NCBI GenBank assembly: GCA_001931875.2
Contig: MSJH02000815.1
Coordinates: 527,946 to 591,945, forward strand
Direction: 5' to 3'
DNA length: 64,000 nt
From: Byssochlamys sp. IMV 00236
Taxonomy: Eukaryota; Ascomycota; Eurotiomycetes; Eurotiales; Thermoascaceae
This document shows, one piece after another, positions 24,679 through 36,212 of the stretch (position 1 is its first letter; the number at the start of each line of letters is the position of its first letter). The notes below the pieces were generated by a model, which was not told the DNA's origin, did not search any database, and saw only the letters and a program-made list of their open reading frames with translations. The translations under genes and the position numbers were made by a program.

Positions 24679-26570
24679 TCAACTCCTAAACAGTCTCAAT
24701 CCACCCTCTTCCGCATCCTCATCACTCTCCACACCATTTTGGCCCGCTTCCTCGTCATCGTCCTCTTCCCGTAGCTGACTGCTAGCAGTCTTACCCAGCA
24801 GCGACGCAAAGAACTCTTCACGCGCCTTATTGGTCCACGTCCCCCGGTCCTCTGGTACCATGAAATTCTGCAGCTTCTCATGCACGGTATACCGCATCTT
24901 GCGGCCCTTAGAGGCCTTGGTATCAACAGCTCGCTTGACCTTGTCCTTGCGCATGCCCGTCGTGGGGTTAACGGCTGGGAGTTGGATATGCAATGTCTCG
25001 ACGCCGTTGGTGATGGCGTCGGAGGAAGACATGCGTTGCTCGACAAGGTCGCGGAGGAGAGATTGGTAGAAGAGAGTGTCGTCGTAGACTGGTTGGGGGA
25101 CGTCGTTGGAGTTTGCCGTAGTGCCATTCGACTGCCGCGAGCGCTTGGAGGCGCGTTCGCCGTTCTCGGTGGCGATGTGGGCATCTAGAACAGCAGTGAT
25201 GGTTTGCTGAGAGCCAGAGGCACTTCCTAAGAGCTTGCCTCGGGCATTTGGAAGAGTAGCGTTCGACCCGCGCACTTTGGCTGACCATTTGTCTAGAATG
25301 GCGCGGCGGTGGGCGACAGATTCAGCTTCGAGATCCATCATTCGCTTCCAGAGGGAGGCAGACGAAGTCGTAGCAGACGCGGGAGATGGTCGCTTTCTCT
25401 TCTTGGACGAGTCCTTTGACTGTGCGTCAGATAGAGCAAGTCGTAGGTCCTCAAGAGTAGTCCAGAGAGCCAAAGCAGCGGATTCAGCGGAGCGGATGGC
25501 CTCTTCGTCGACTGAGTCCGCTTCCTTTGCAGCGACTGGGAGAGAGTTGACAGCGGTCAGTCCCTTCTGCAGTTTGATACGAGTATTGAGCAAAGCATCA
25601 AAGGTGGATCGTTGTTGCTTGACAGCAAAACCCTTGGCCGCGTCCGCCTTTGCAGCTTGCGAAATGGTCGCCGCAATGGTCTTTTGATCGGTAGCCATCA
25701 ACCTGCGAAGTTCCTCCCGCTCTTCAGACTGACCGACTGCCGGCGCCGGGATGTTATCATCATCTTCTTCCTCGTCTTCGTCATCCTCGTCTCCGCTGAG
25801 AGCGTCGGAATCGCCTTCGGAGACTTCCTCACTGTCCTGGTCGCTAGCAGAACCGTCGACCTCCATTCCATCCTCGCTATCCTCCTCCTCATCATCGCTA
25901 TCTCCCTCTCCATCCACATCTGCGACCCGAGACTGCTTGCTAGCGCGGAATTTGAAGTCCTTGAAACGTTCCTCATCGCTCTCTCCGAATGCATCAGCGC
26001 TATCGATCTCGTCGTCGTCATCGTCAATCTCATCTCCTTCATCTCCAGACTCCTCATCTTCCTCTTCTTCATCATCGGAGACGTCCTCATCTTCTGACCG
26101 CTTGGCGAAAGGATCGTCGTCGCTCTCCGCTTCGAGGTCCGTTCTGCTCACTTTGGAACCGGCATATTCCTTGCCTAAGCTTACCGTCTGCGGCTTGCGT
26201 AACTTGCTCTTTCTATTACGACTGTCAGATGACCTGTCTTTTTTTTTCCAACATGGAAAAGGAACACAGTGAAAACTCACCCTACGTCCTCATAATGTTC
26301 CCTTCCAGCATTATCATCAGCCACAGATCGGTCATCGTCGCTGCGCAATCCATCGTCCTGGTCTTCGGGATCGAAGTCTGTAATAATAATAGAGAATGTT
26401 AGCGATCTGATCGCCCCTAGCGAACATGCTATATGCCCTCAAAATACGATCCAAATTGCGACGCTGTATAAAAAACCATACATACCCTTAGGTGTAGGAT
26501 CCTCCAAATCTTTCAGTTGGTCCGCCAGGCTTCTACCCAGCGACGACCGAGGTTTCTCTTCTGGCGCCAT
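24679..26570 (-). CDS. bfr2: Bfr2/AATF (Traube) ribosome biogenesis protein
   Basis: Nucleolar protein of the AATF/Che-1/Bfr2 family that works in the small-subunit processome for 18S rRNA maturation. Exons 26570-26486, 26377-26281 and 26212-24679 join in frame to 571 aa. The N terminus (MAPEEKPRSSLGRSLADQLK) is followed by a very long Asp/Glu/Ser-rich acidic region. The AATF-Che1 leucine-zipper-like part follows (about residues 220-380). The C-terminal Traube domain contains DTLFYQSLLRDLVEQRM, then KASKGRKMRYTVHEKLQNFM and WTNKAREEFFASLLG. The acidic stretch produces long misleading Ser-rich open frames on the opposite strand. The gene is divergent from ind1 across 302 bp. Confidence 0.93.
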
Positions 26571-26872
26571 GACTGCGACACTGCGTTGCTGCGTCGGTTG
26601 TCTGACTGCCGCTTTTCTTTTCCTTGTGTTGCGCAGAAACCAAGCAAAAGCTATCTCGGTCGTCCTATTTTTCTTTTTTTTTCTGGTCCAAAAATTCCGC
26701 CGGGAAAAATTCCCCCCAGCGGGACCGACGAGAGCTAAGAGTTTCCACCTATCACGGCTCAGAATAAGCAGGGCGGTGAGAAGTGAAAACAAAGAGGAGC
26801 CGCAGTCATGAAATTAAATCGTGAGATAGATAAACGAAGTTATTCCAAGTAGACGAAGAGCGATCAGTCACG
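26571..26872. promoter_or_regulatory. Bidirectional promoter region bfr2 / ind1
   Basis: The 302 bp between the start codons of the divergent bfr2-like and ind1 genes must hold both core promoters. It includes a pyrimidine-rich run at about 26665-26690. No clear TATA element is seen. Confidence 0.55.
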
Positions 26873-27280
26873 ATGCGCCAACAGCGTCTCTTCTCGACGC
26901 TACGCGCATTACAATCCCATGATAACCCTCTGGTATGCTAAAACCACTTGACCCTATCCATTATACCATCTCCAGGAATTTCCAGCTGATCGATTCTCTC
27001 AAAGGGTCTACCGCGCTCCGGTACTCCGCCATCATTCCCCCGCCGCCGCGGACTCCCAGAGAAGCGCAAAATCAGAGATGTAAACAAGGTCATTGCCGTC
27101 TCTTCCGCAAAGGGCGGAGTCGGAAAGTCAACAATTGCAGGTACATATACATATTAATTTCTTCCAAAGGCTCTATTTCCCCCGTGGGAGCTAAAGTCTC
27201 GATGCTTTCGTTACGCAACGTCTTACTATACGGCCGGCCGGTACTCAATGACCGAGCAGGCAGTACGGAACATTTTCTTA

Positions 27281-27315
<35 letters not shown>

Positions 27316-28236
27316 CATACATATAGATGTTGACTGTATATTCCTAATAGTGAATCTCGCACTTGCTTTCGCCCGTCGTGGCATTCGAACAGGCATCCTC
27401 GATACTGATATCTTCGGCCCTTCGATCCCAACACTCCTCAACCTCTCCGGCGAGCCTAGATTAGACGACAGTATGCACGCCCTTTCTTCAACTCTACTTC
27501 GTCTTCATTATATCTTCCCCCACAAAAGGCATACAATAACTAACCAGAAACAATTCGCTCAGAAAACTGCCTCGTCCCACTTACAAACTACGGGCTCAAG
27601 TCCATGTCAATGGGCTACCTCCTCCCTCCACCGCCATCATCCACCACTGAACCTGACCCCTCCGGATACCAACCTATGGACACAACCCCGATCTCATGGC
27701 GTGGCCTCATGGTAACGAAAGCCATGCACCAGCTCCTCCACTCCGTCTCCTGGGGCCCGCTGGACGTGTTGATCATGGACTTCCCGCCAGGGACTGGCGA
27801 CGTGCAATTGACAATTGGCCAGGAGATCGTGGTGGATGGTTCGGTGATCGTCTCGACACCGCAGGATATCGCGCTACGAGATGCCGTCAGAGGATACGGG
27901 ATGTTCCAGCGGATGAATATCCCCGTGCTGGGCATGGTGAGGAACATGGCATTCTTCGCGTGTCCGCATTGTGGGAAGCAGACTAAAATCTTCTCGAGAG
28001 GGGAGCATAGTCATCATGATCATGATCATGAGACGGATCGGGGTGTGATTGCTGAATGCAAGAGATTGGGAATTGACTTCTTGGGTGACATCCCGCTCGA
28101 CGCCAAGGTCTGCGAGGATGCGGATCGAGGTGTCCCCACTATGGTCGCTGAAGAAAGCGACGAGCGCAGCGCCAGAAGAAACGCTTTTCTCAGTATCGCG
28201 GAGAAAGTCGCACAGAAAGTTGGGCTACCTTGGTGA
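26873..28236 (+). CDS. ind1: Ind1/NUBPL mitochondrial iron-sulfur P-loop NTPase
   Basis: Mrp/NBP35-family scaffold that delivers [4Fe-4S] clusters to respiratory complex I in mitochondria. Exons are 26873-26932, 27005-27140, 27351-27470 and 27548-28236, giving 334 aa in frame. The N terminus ([14 protein letters not shown]) is an Arg-rich targeting sequence. The deviant Walker A motif is [17 protein letters not shown] at about residue 50. Other motifs are [32 protein letters not shown] and [15 protein letters not shown]. The cluster-binding CxxC (ACPHCGKQT) lies near residue 244. The acceptor at 27003-27004 is chosen over a nearer AG because only it restores the conserved [11 protein letters not shown] segment in frame. 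Confidence 0.93.
27281..27314. repeat. (AT)n/(AC)n microsatellite inside ind1 intron 2
   Basis: About 27 nt of pure AT dinucleotide run into a short AC run. The repeat lies in the 210-nt intron 27141-27350, which is roughly three times longer than the other introns of the gene. Confidence 0.9.
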
Positions 28237-28617
28237 GATAAAGTCCCATGCGTTTCAGCAGTGGGTTATCCCACTGTTGATGCTGGAGGCTACAGAATCT
28301 GTATACTATTGTGCCATTTTATGAGAGCGCGGATCTTCAAATCTCAATGTATTATAATATATGGCGTCCAGGCGTCTAATATGATTTGGACTATATGCAA
28401 AGGGGTATGCGAATGGGAAAACAAACGGAAAATCTGTGAAAGCGCACTGTTGGGTCCACGATAACGAAGGATTTCGTACTCTAACAAAAAGAAAATTGCA
28501 CGCTTCTAAATGCTTGTAAATAACGTATATATAGGGTATAAAACGGAGAAAGAGATCGAAACGAAGGTGGTCTATCCAAAAAGAGAGTTTGCTGCCTTGC
28601 TAAAAGCATGCATGCAG
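28237..28617. other. Convergent 3' region ind1 / hydrolase
   Basis: Short convergent intergenic stretch, mostly AT-rich, probably the 3' UTRs of both flanking genes. No gene is seen. Confidence 0.5.
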
Positions 28618-31600
28618 CTATTGTGAGAGTGGGATTTCCGGGGCGGTAGTGAACTCGTCGCGCTCAGGCATAGCAGGCCGAGTCTCGTTCGAAGACTGTC
28701 CAATGCCCTTCCCTTCATCACCGATGGGTGATACCACGCCCGAAGCACAGTCAATGGACCGCACACTTGCTGACATCCTCGAATGATCGGGTTCTAAACC
28801 ATCAGTGAGAGGACCGGACTGTCCCGTATTGTCAGACTCTTGTCGGTATATGGAGTGGACTTCGTGAGACAGGCCGCTCTGTCTCTTGGCTTTCTGTCCG
28901 ATAACGCCGGGGGCTCCAATGATCGCGATCGTGCTTGCGTTTGGATCTGGGCCCCTATCTCCATCAAGACTGGGTGCAAATCCATCCGACACAATGCTCA
29001 TGCTTTCTCCCATGTCCGAAGTCACAGTAAGAGTAGGTCCCTGTGATCCTGCTGCCGAGGGCGGTCTATATTCAGCACGCAACGACGACCCTCGAATTAA
29101 CGGAGCCACGCCCCTGGCGTTACGGAGAGTTTTAGTGCTTGTATTATCATCAGTGATGACAGATCTCGAATCGCCCGCATCAACATCGGTTAGGATGTAG
29201 GATGCCGATATATGGGAATCGGAAACAGGAGGTTGCAATGATGTAGTGTCGGTAGCTCCGGCAGAAGTTGCCGCAACAATACCACCGTCGGCCCCATTCT
29301 GTGTGATCGTAGTCGGAATACTGGATTCTCCAGTGATACTGGCTTGCCCAGTATCACTAACGGCGCGCCTTCGACTAACAGATCTGCTTCGACCAGCTGA
29401 TGAGAGTGAAGCCGCATCCCTTTTCTGTAGGGATTTACTCCGACGACGGAATGTAGCCGCAGCTAGAACCGTTGGCGCATCACCACCGGTGATTCCGATG
29501 TTCGCTGTTTGGTCTGCCTGTCCCGCTCTGATCTCTCTTCGCAGTGTCCTCTCATCGTGTTTAGTGCTCCAAGCGTTCCACATCATCACGAGGGGGCTCC
29601 TTCGATGACGTCTCTTGCTCGTACTCAGAAGAGCCGACCTTCTGCCTGCCAGTGCGCTTGGAGGTGGAGTTTCACCATCAAATCGCTCGATACCAGCTGC
29701 CAACTCTTTGATGCGTGCACTCTGGACTTTGAGTTTCTCTTTTGCGAACTTGTGGTCCCATTCTTTCTTGGCTGCTATCCATTTCTTCACAACGTCAGGA
29801 TTGATGGCACCAACCTTCTCAGGGGGTTGCTGCAGAGCTTCAAGTGACTCGGGAGGATCAAGAGGGTAGATGTGGGCTTTCGTGTCGACTCTCTGGCGGA
29901 TCATGTGGTGGTGAAATGGTGGCAAAGGATCACCGGCTCTCCCAACGGAAGAGGGCATCGTGTTAGTTCTTTTCCGCTCTGAATCGTCATTGTTATGGTC
30001 ATCGGTATCGGTGCCACTAGTTGAGATGACGGAAACATCGTCGTCATCAAGGATGTCGATCTCTGTCCTCTGTGCACGAGCAAGTGCCCAAGCTCCAAAC
30101 TGTGCAATTGATCTGAACATGTACTTGGCAGGTCTTGTAAAACTCAATGTTGGTGCTACATGGCATAGGCCATCCCACACCTGCAACTGCACAAACGTAG
30201 GTGCGTATTTATTGAGAATCTCTCGGTTCGGATCATACTCGTTGAGATATACGTCGTTGGGAGGGTATTTCTTTGGATCGGCCGCCTTGTGCGCGAGGTA
30301 GATCTGTTCATCGCGCAACATCTCACCGCCTCCTGTAAGAATCAAAAGGGGAGGAAGACCACCAAGCGACGGTTGCAGGACAGGAGATACGAGTGGGTGA
30401 GAGATAAGTTGGTTTGTCGTGTACATTTGAATCTGATCCTTGATCTCCAGCTCCTTGTCGTCCACGATAACCCGCAAGTTGTCAGCAGGTTTGACCGGCG
30501 CTTGAGGTTCTTCTGATGGTGGCACTTCATCTTGATGACCTGGATATGCGAAGTGCGCCGCCTTCTGCTCTTCGGAAAGATTAGTTTGACGCACGGTGTA
30601 GCCGTGAACGTGAGCCTCGTGTGACTCCCTGTTATCGTTTGAGGTGGCCGGCTCCAGGCCCTTGCTTTTAGCAATTTGGTCGTGAGCACCTTGCTCAATC
30701 GCAAGCATATCATCTGCATTGGGAGGCGGCCATGCAGCAGATGGTTTCTGCATGAAGCCATAGGGCGGAATATAGTCTCCAGGGTTGTCTTTGACTATAC
30801 TCGGAAAGGAATGTGTTAGGTCAACCCAAGGAGATATAAGTATACCGCCAGCTGGGAGCGGTATTCCACGGTCACGAATTGTAACCAACATACTATAGAA
30901 TTCATCAGCTATGGAACCTCCCTTGTATGATTCGGAGAGACTCACGACACCACCATTCCACCGCCAGCAGAATCTCCGGCCAGGATGATCTCCGTCGGAT
31001 CATGTATGCTGAGAAGATATAGATACGCTGCTAGGCAGTCGTGAAGTGCACAAGGAAATGGAAATTGCGGCGACAAGCGGTAGATGGCTGTTCTCTGTTA
31101 GTTTCATCATGTTATGCATAGTTACATCTGGAACTCACTGCAACTAGTTAGCTAAAGCTGACAACGGATCATAAACCGGGTTCCAGGGCCATACCGTGCA
31201 AATACTCGAGCTTTCAGCTTCCGTGCATGTCGCTGCATCTGATACCGATGCGTCTCCATGCCACCGAAGAAATATGCTCCGCCGTGAACATATAGCATGA
31301 CGCGCTTGCAATGAGCACCAGAAGCTTTGTTTTCATTGTAATCGCCTCGCACCTCGATCCATTCCGCCTTCAGATCTTGCCCGGGTAATCGCCATTGCCA
31401 CCACTTCTCACCCCCAACGCGCTTCACACCCTTGGGACCCAACTCATCAATCACCGTCTTTGCCGCCGTCGCCACATACTTCTCGGGTATCGTCACGACC
31501 TCCGACCTGACCCAGTGCGGACTTGGAATCGATTGATTTGTGAAGGCCTGGAGGTCTTCGACTGTATGATACGATGCATAACGGAGAAACTCGCGGAGGA

Positions 31601-31821
31601 CATGCAGGGCCTCGTCGTACGATAAATGATGGGTAGGCTTATGGCGTAGTGATTTACGATGGAGGTACTGTCAAGGCGATCCGGTTAATACTCACTCGAG
31701 CATGTATAAGGTCGTCAATTGGGCCGACAGAGACACTTTCAGGGGTACTCACATGGGATATAAATGTCGACACTACTGTAGGGGCCACAGCTGCACCCAG
31801 TGATAGTGTATGTATCGTCAT
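28618..31821 (-). CDS. Large HSL-type alpha/beta-hydrolase (lipase/esterase)
   Basis: Hormone-sensitive-lipase-family alpha/beta-hydrolase. Exons 31821-31696, 31637-31195, 31092-30946 and 30892-28618 join in frame to 996 aa. The oxyanion-hole motif is [14 protein letters not shown], the strand after it is [10 protein letters not shown], and the nucleophile elbow is GDSAGGG. A distal block ([19 protein letters not shown]) carries the likely catalytic His. After about residue 530 there is a long Ser/Thr/Arg-rich, probably disordered tail of more than 400 residues, much larger than usual for the fold. The boundary 31195/31092 uses an AGAG acceptor; 31206 with 31094 is an in-frame alternative. 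The start is tentative; an upstream in-frame ATG at 31845 is possible. Confidence 0.82.
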
Positions 31822-33089
31822 AATGCTGGTCGATCCAAAGCACACCTCGAAACGGAACGAGCGGTGGACCTATTTAAAGGGAAGTGTGTATTCGAGGGAC
31901 TCAATGACACTGTGCATGTGGAACAATTGCTTTGCTGTTACTTGGCGTTCACGGGGCAATGCGACAAACAGTCCAGCTATACGCGCTCCAAAAACAGAGC
32001 AGTGTCCAAAAAGGAGGGGAAGGGAGATCTTTGATATGCAAAAGGGATTGAACCTGGACGGGCAAACATGGAACCAAGTTCGCCTGGGCCCCTGGCGCCG
32101 AAGCAGGACGAAAGGAACAACTGGGGAGAAGAGAGACTACGGTTGGTCGGATCAGCAGTTGATCCGGTTGCACAAGATCTGGGGAAGGAGCGACTTAACC
32201 CTGGCGTCGGTGATGTCATGCGGCTTGCTCCTGCCAGGTTGGCGGGAGAGCTTCTTCGCGCCTTCCCCTTTCGAGTGTAGCTTTGTTTACGTCACGGTCG
32301 CTCTTTCCTTCCCGCCATCGCAGTCGTGATTGCCCTTTCCCAGCGTTTGTTTGCTTCCAGCCAACAGTTGGCACCAGCTTCATCCAATCGTCGATGCGAG
32401 GAAAATCTTGCAGAAGATGCTTCGTATTTCAGAGTAACCATGTAGCGTCCTCTTATGGTAGAGTATTTGGACGATATGCCGATATGCTCCAGTTGATATT
32501 TTCCCCCCTGCATGCCGGAATCCACCGAACGTTCCTGCGGGTGGTGGTGAAGAGGGTGTATGACTGAATATAGGCAACTGACTTTGTAGAAACAACACAG
32601 ATATTCCATTTGGCCATATCCTAATATTTCACAGTTATCAATCCATATTTGTGGAAGAGATGCGCCAGAACTAGTTAGACATCAGATGACGCTATAACTG
32701 TATTGAAGGTTAATGTTGATAGAACTACACGTACTACTTCCTACAGAGCAAAAGCGCCAATATGTGTCCAACAGAAATAAGGAGCTAGACCATGTGCTTT
32801 GCTACTCTGGCCAGAACATTGACATTGTTATTCATTATGATAATATTATCAGGATGATATGTCCTGATATACGGAGTAGTTATCCCTGCTCTAACGCCTA
32901 GCCTTCCTGAGACAAACGTCAAACGTCGCACGAACCACGGCACCGTCCCCGGGCCCCCATCCAGCTCCGCTAGCGTTTTGTGATAGCATCCATCCCACAC
33001 CATAATAATAACTCCAACTCATTGTTCCCAACAACATCGGCGGATTAGAGGGTCTGTTATACTACAGACTCGAAAACAAGCTCGCCACT
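31822..33089. other. 1.3 kb divergent intergenic region
   Basis: Upstream region of both the hydrolase (-) and the MDR oxidoreductase (+). Open frames here are short and unrecognised on both strands. It presumably contains both promoters; no clear core element stands out. Confidence 0.5.
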
Positions 33090-34109
33090 ATGGCCGATTC
33101 CGATAAACTTCCCACGCAGATGAAAGCATGGCTCTACAGCAGCACTGCTGGCGGGATAGAGAAGAACCTCAGCCTCTTCACTTCCGCACGCGTGCCGCCA
33201 ACCGTCCGCCAGGACCAGCTGCTAGTGCAGGTGATTTCCGTGTCTATTAATCCCGCCGATATTAAGGTCCCCGAGGGCCCTATTACTCGAGTGATCATAT
33301 CGAAGCCTGCTTCGCCGTGTATGGACTTTTGTGGCAAGGTCATCACCGTGGGCCCTAATGTCACCGAATTCGAGCCCGGCCAGTTGGTATATGGATCCCT
33401 CGGGTTACCGACGCAGTTCGGGACGTTAGGAGAGTACATCATCGCTCCCACCAGCGGCACTGCACTTCTCCCAGAAGGGGTCGATCCCGATCATGCAGCA
33501 ACCATTGGAGTTGCCGGTCAGACAGCGTACCAAGCTCTGGAACCCTACGTGAGTGCGGGAGACAAAGTCTTCATCAACGGAGGCTCGGGGGGCTGCGGTA
33601 TCTTTGCCATTCAAATTGCCAAGCTGCTTGGTTGCCACGTTACCACATCTTGCTCGACGAAAAACGTGCAGTTTTGCAAGGATCTTGGGGCAGATGAAGT
33701 GCTCGACTACACCGCTGTGGACGTCACGGCGACCCTGAAGGACAAAGGCCAGGTGTTCAGCCATGTAATCGACCACATCGGTATCCCGTTGAACCTCTAC
33801 AGCGAGTGCCATCACTTTCTCCTGCCTGGGAAGAGTTTCGTGCAAGTGGGTGCAGCATCGATGCTGACCTATGTCAACCGCGTAGCAAGACCCAGACTGT
33901 TGGGAGGTGGTCGGAGAAAGTTCGACATCTTGCTGTGGAGGAACAAGAAAGATGGTCTGGTCCGTGTCGGAGAATGGATGCATGAAGGCAAGATCAAAGC
34001 GGCTCTTGACAGCACGTTTGAATTCGAAGACGCGGTCAAGGCCTTTGAGAAGCTCCGGACGGGTCACGCAAGAGGAAAGATAGTGATACACGTCACGCCA
34101 AAGCCGTAA
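33090..34109 (+). CDS. MDR-family quinone oxidoreductase-like protein
   Basis: Medium-chain dehydrogenase/reductase of the zinc-free quinone-oxidoreductase type, expected to use NAD(P)H to reduce quinones or enones. Intronless, 339 aa. The GroES-like domain (about 30-140) contains SINPADIKVPEGP and MDFCGKVITVGPNVTEFEPG. The Rossmann domain carries GDKVFINGGSGGCGIFAIQI at about 165, and the tail has the family ending GHARGKIVIHV. No structural-zinc cysteine cluster is seen. It has no neighbours that point to a pathway; the divergent hydrolase is 1.3 kb away. The substrate is unknown. Confidence 0.9.
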   Translation: MADSDKLPTQMKAWLYSSTAGGIEKNLSLFTSARVPPTVRQDQLLVQVISVSINPADIKVPEGPITRVIISKPASPCMDFCGKVITVGPNVTEFEPGQLVYGSLGLPTQFGTLGEYIIAPTSGTALLPEGVDPDHAATIGVAGQTAYQALEPYVSAGDKVFINGGSGGCGIFAIQIAKLLGCHVTTSCSTKNVQFCKDLGADEVLDYTAVDVTATLKDKGQVFSHVIDHIGIPLNLYSECHHFLLPGKSFVQVGAASMLTYVNRVARPRLLGGGRRKFDILLWRNKKDGLVRVGEWMHEGKIKAALDSTFEFEDAVKAFEKLRTGHARGKIVIHVTPKP

Positions 34110-34417
34110 AATGCCTTATTCGGACATTATGCCAACAGATCTTCTTAAATCTTAACCAAGCAATTGCGGGCAGTTGTCTCCACTGTTATCATATGAAGAT
34201 TGAGGTTGTTTATGTATTATACTAGCAATCATTTTCATGGGCTGCATCTGCACTTATATTTTGCGCCATTTGCAAATGAAATTTCATCCTTACATTCAGG
34301 ATGGCATGATCAGAAACTATTTACACGAGCGTCATAACCAGTATCATGCTCGTCAGTATATAACATAGTATCTCTTAGTTCAATCATCACCAGCAAAGCT
34401 TTTTTCTTTCTTTTTTC
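34110..34417. other. Convergent intergenic region
   Basis: AT-rich stretch between the convergent MDR and M20 genes, probably the two 3' UTRs. A T-rich run lies near 34399-34416. Confidence 0.5.
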
Positions 34418-35776
34418 TCAGTTGAAGAATGTCAAAGCAGCAAGAGACATAGCATCGATGCCCGTTTTTAGTGTTGGCTCAATAACAGGCGCAAAGAACG
34501 GGGAGTGGTTACTAGGAAGCTCTGCCAATTTCCCCCGTGCCTTAGCATCCTCCCATTTCTCAGCATCCACACCACCAAAGTTCCAATAGACATACGGAGC
34601 GCCAACTGCGGTAGCCAGAATCGAGAAGTCTTCGCTGGCAGTAGATGGTTTCGATTCCACCATTCTGTCCTTGAAGTAGGGATTGAATGTCCCCTTGAGC
34701 TTCTCTACTGTTGCCTCATCATTGACAGTCGATGGGCTGGAGAATGTACGTTTGATAGTCGGCTTCTCTACAGCACCAGAGGCCTGGCACTCTGCTTCGA
34801 TGATTCTGTGCAGAGAATTTAGGACACGTTCCCTGATCTCTGGACTGTACGTTCGTACGTTCAGCTTCAGATCCAAGAAGTCAGGGATGACATTCTCCGC
34901 ATCACCGGCATGGATGCTGCCGCAAGTCACAACCGCTAACTCGCCTGGCGTAACTTCTCTACTGACGATCATCTGTAGACGAGATACGAGTGAGCATCCG
35001 ATGACAATGGGATCGATGCAATGATCCGGCATTGAGCCATGGCCTCCGCGACCGTAGATGCGAACCGAAAACGAGTCGCTGGCAGTCAGAATAGGACCAG
35101 CAAGGACGGCGACGGTCCCCGTCTTCATTTTCATAACGTGCTGTCCGAGTACAACATCCGGCTTCGGAATCTTGTTATAAAGCCCATCGTCAACCATCGC
35201 CTGCGCACCATTAAGGTGCTCTTCAGCCGGCTGAAAGACGCAGATAAGCGTTCCACTCCAATGCGCTCGGGAGGAATGCAACACAGTCGCAGCAGCCATC
35301 AAGCTCGTAATGTGCGTATCATGGCCGCAAGCATGCATCGTTGGTTTTTCGACACCGTCAGTGTCGACCATGTGTTTCTTGCTCGCGTACTCAAGGCCTG
35401 TCTTCTCAAGAACAGGCAGGCCGTCCATATCTGCCCGCAAGAGGACCGTTTTACCGGGCCCATTGCGCAAGACACCAGCTACACCATGGCCGCCAATCTT
35501 GGTGTGTACCTCGAAGCCTAAGCTCTCAAGATGTCCAGCAGCTATGGCAGCTGTTTGCTCTTCTTGGGACGAGAGCTCTAGTGAAGCGTGAAGGCGCCGA
35601 TATATGGCCTCGAAGGGTTCCAGCTGTGGACGATATTTCTCCACAATGGCCCCGAGGTCTGTGGTCGCAGGCCCTAGAACATCTGTCAATATACCATGCG
35701 GTCGTAGCAATCGACGACTTAGCTCGGGGAACAGAGATCAATCATTAAACTTACGAACGATGCGTTTTATCGTCAT
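34418..35776 (-). CDS. M20-family amidohydrolase/aminoacylase
   Basis: Zinc metallo-amidohydrolase of the M20D (hippurate hydrolase/IAA-amino acid hydrolase) type, cleaving N-acyl amino acids or similar amides. Exons 35776-35755 (22 coding nt) and 35682-34418 join in frame to 428 aa. The short first exon encodes MTIKRIV and splices into HVLGPATTDLGAIVEKYRP. Motifs are RLHASLELSSQEEQTA (N-terminal family box), metal-ligand box HACGHDTHITS at about 120, catalytic/metal FQPAEEHLNGAQAM, dimerisation-domain RIYGRGGHGSMP, and C-terminal NHSPFFAPV with the last metal histidine. No signal peptide is seen. The substrate cannot be told from sequence. Confidence 0.9.
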
Positions 35777-36212
35777 GTTTTAGCGTTCGTCCCTGCCAGA
35801 GAGCGAATTGCTGTTTCGAATAAAATATTGTCTGAACAATATCTATAAGGAGAATTTTCAATTGCGTCCTCGATTGTTGTTACTTTATTACTTTAATGCT
35901 GGCTGGCGGCTCCGGCCGTCAATGTTCCTGATAAGCACACCCTATCTTAGAAACAGCCCAGCCCAGCCTCGGTTTCTCTCCGTCTTGATGCAACTAGCAC
36001 TCTCCGCTTAATCGAATCAGGCAGGCGGGCGATATGTTGGTGTCCATTGCTCCCCGCAGGCCTCCGAGCTTAGGAGCGGGGTATTCAGAGCTCTAAGAGT
36101 CATGATGTAAGACTCGTATTTAGGATTTTCGGATTTTCGTCAAGTCTTTGGAGTCTTTGTATCGAGCTAGCAGATTGGCAAGGTACACGATTAAAAATCC
36201 ATCTATTGTATC
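35777..36212. other. Intergenic region upstream of the M20 gene
   Basis: This stretch separates the M20 gene start from the GH79 gene 3' end, both on the minus strand. It should hold the M20 promoter. No gene is recognised. Confidence 0.5.

Noticed and set aside
25698..26272. Long Ser-rich and Met/Arg-rich frames around the Bfr2 acidic region
   Set aside because: They arise from the GA-rich codons of the acidic stretch read on other frames.
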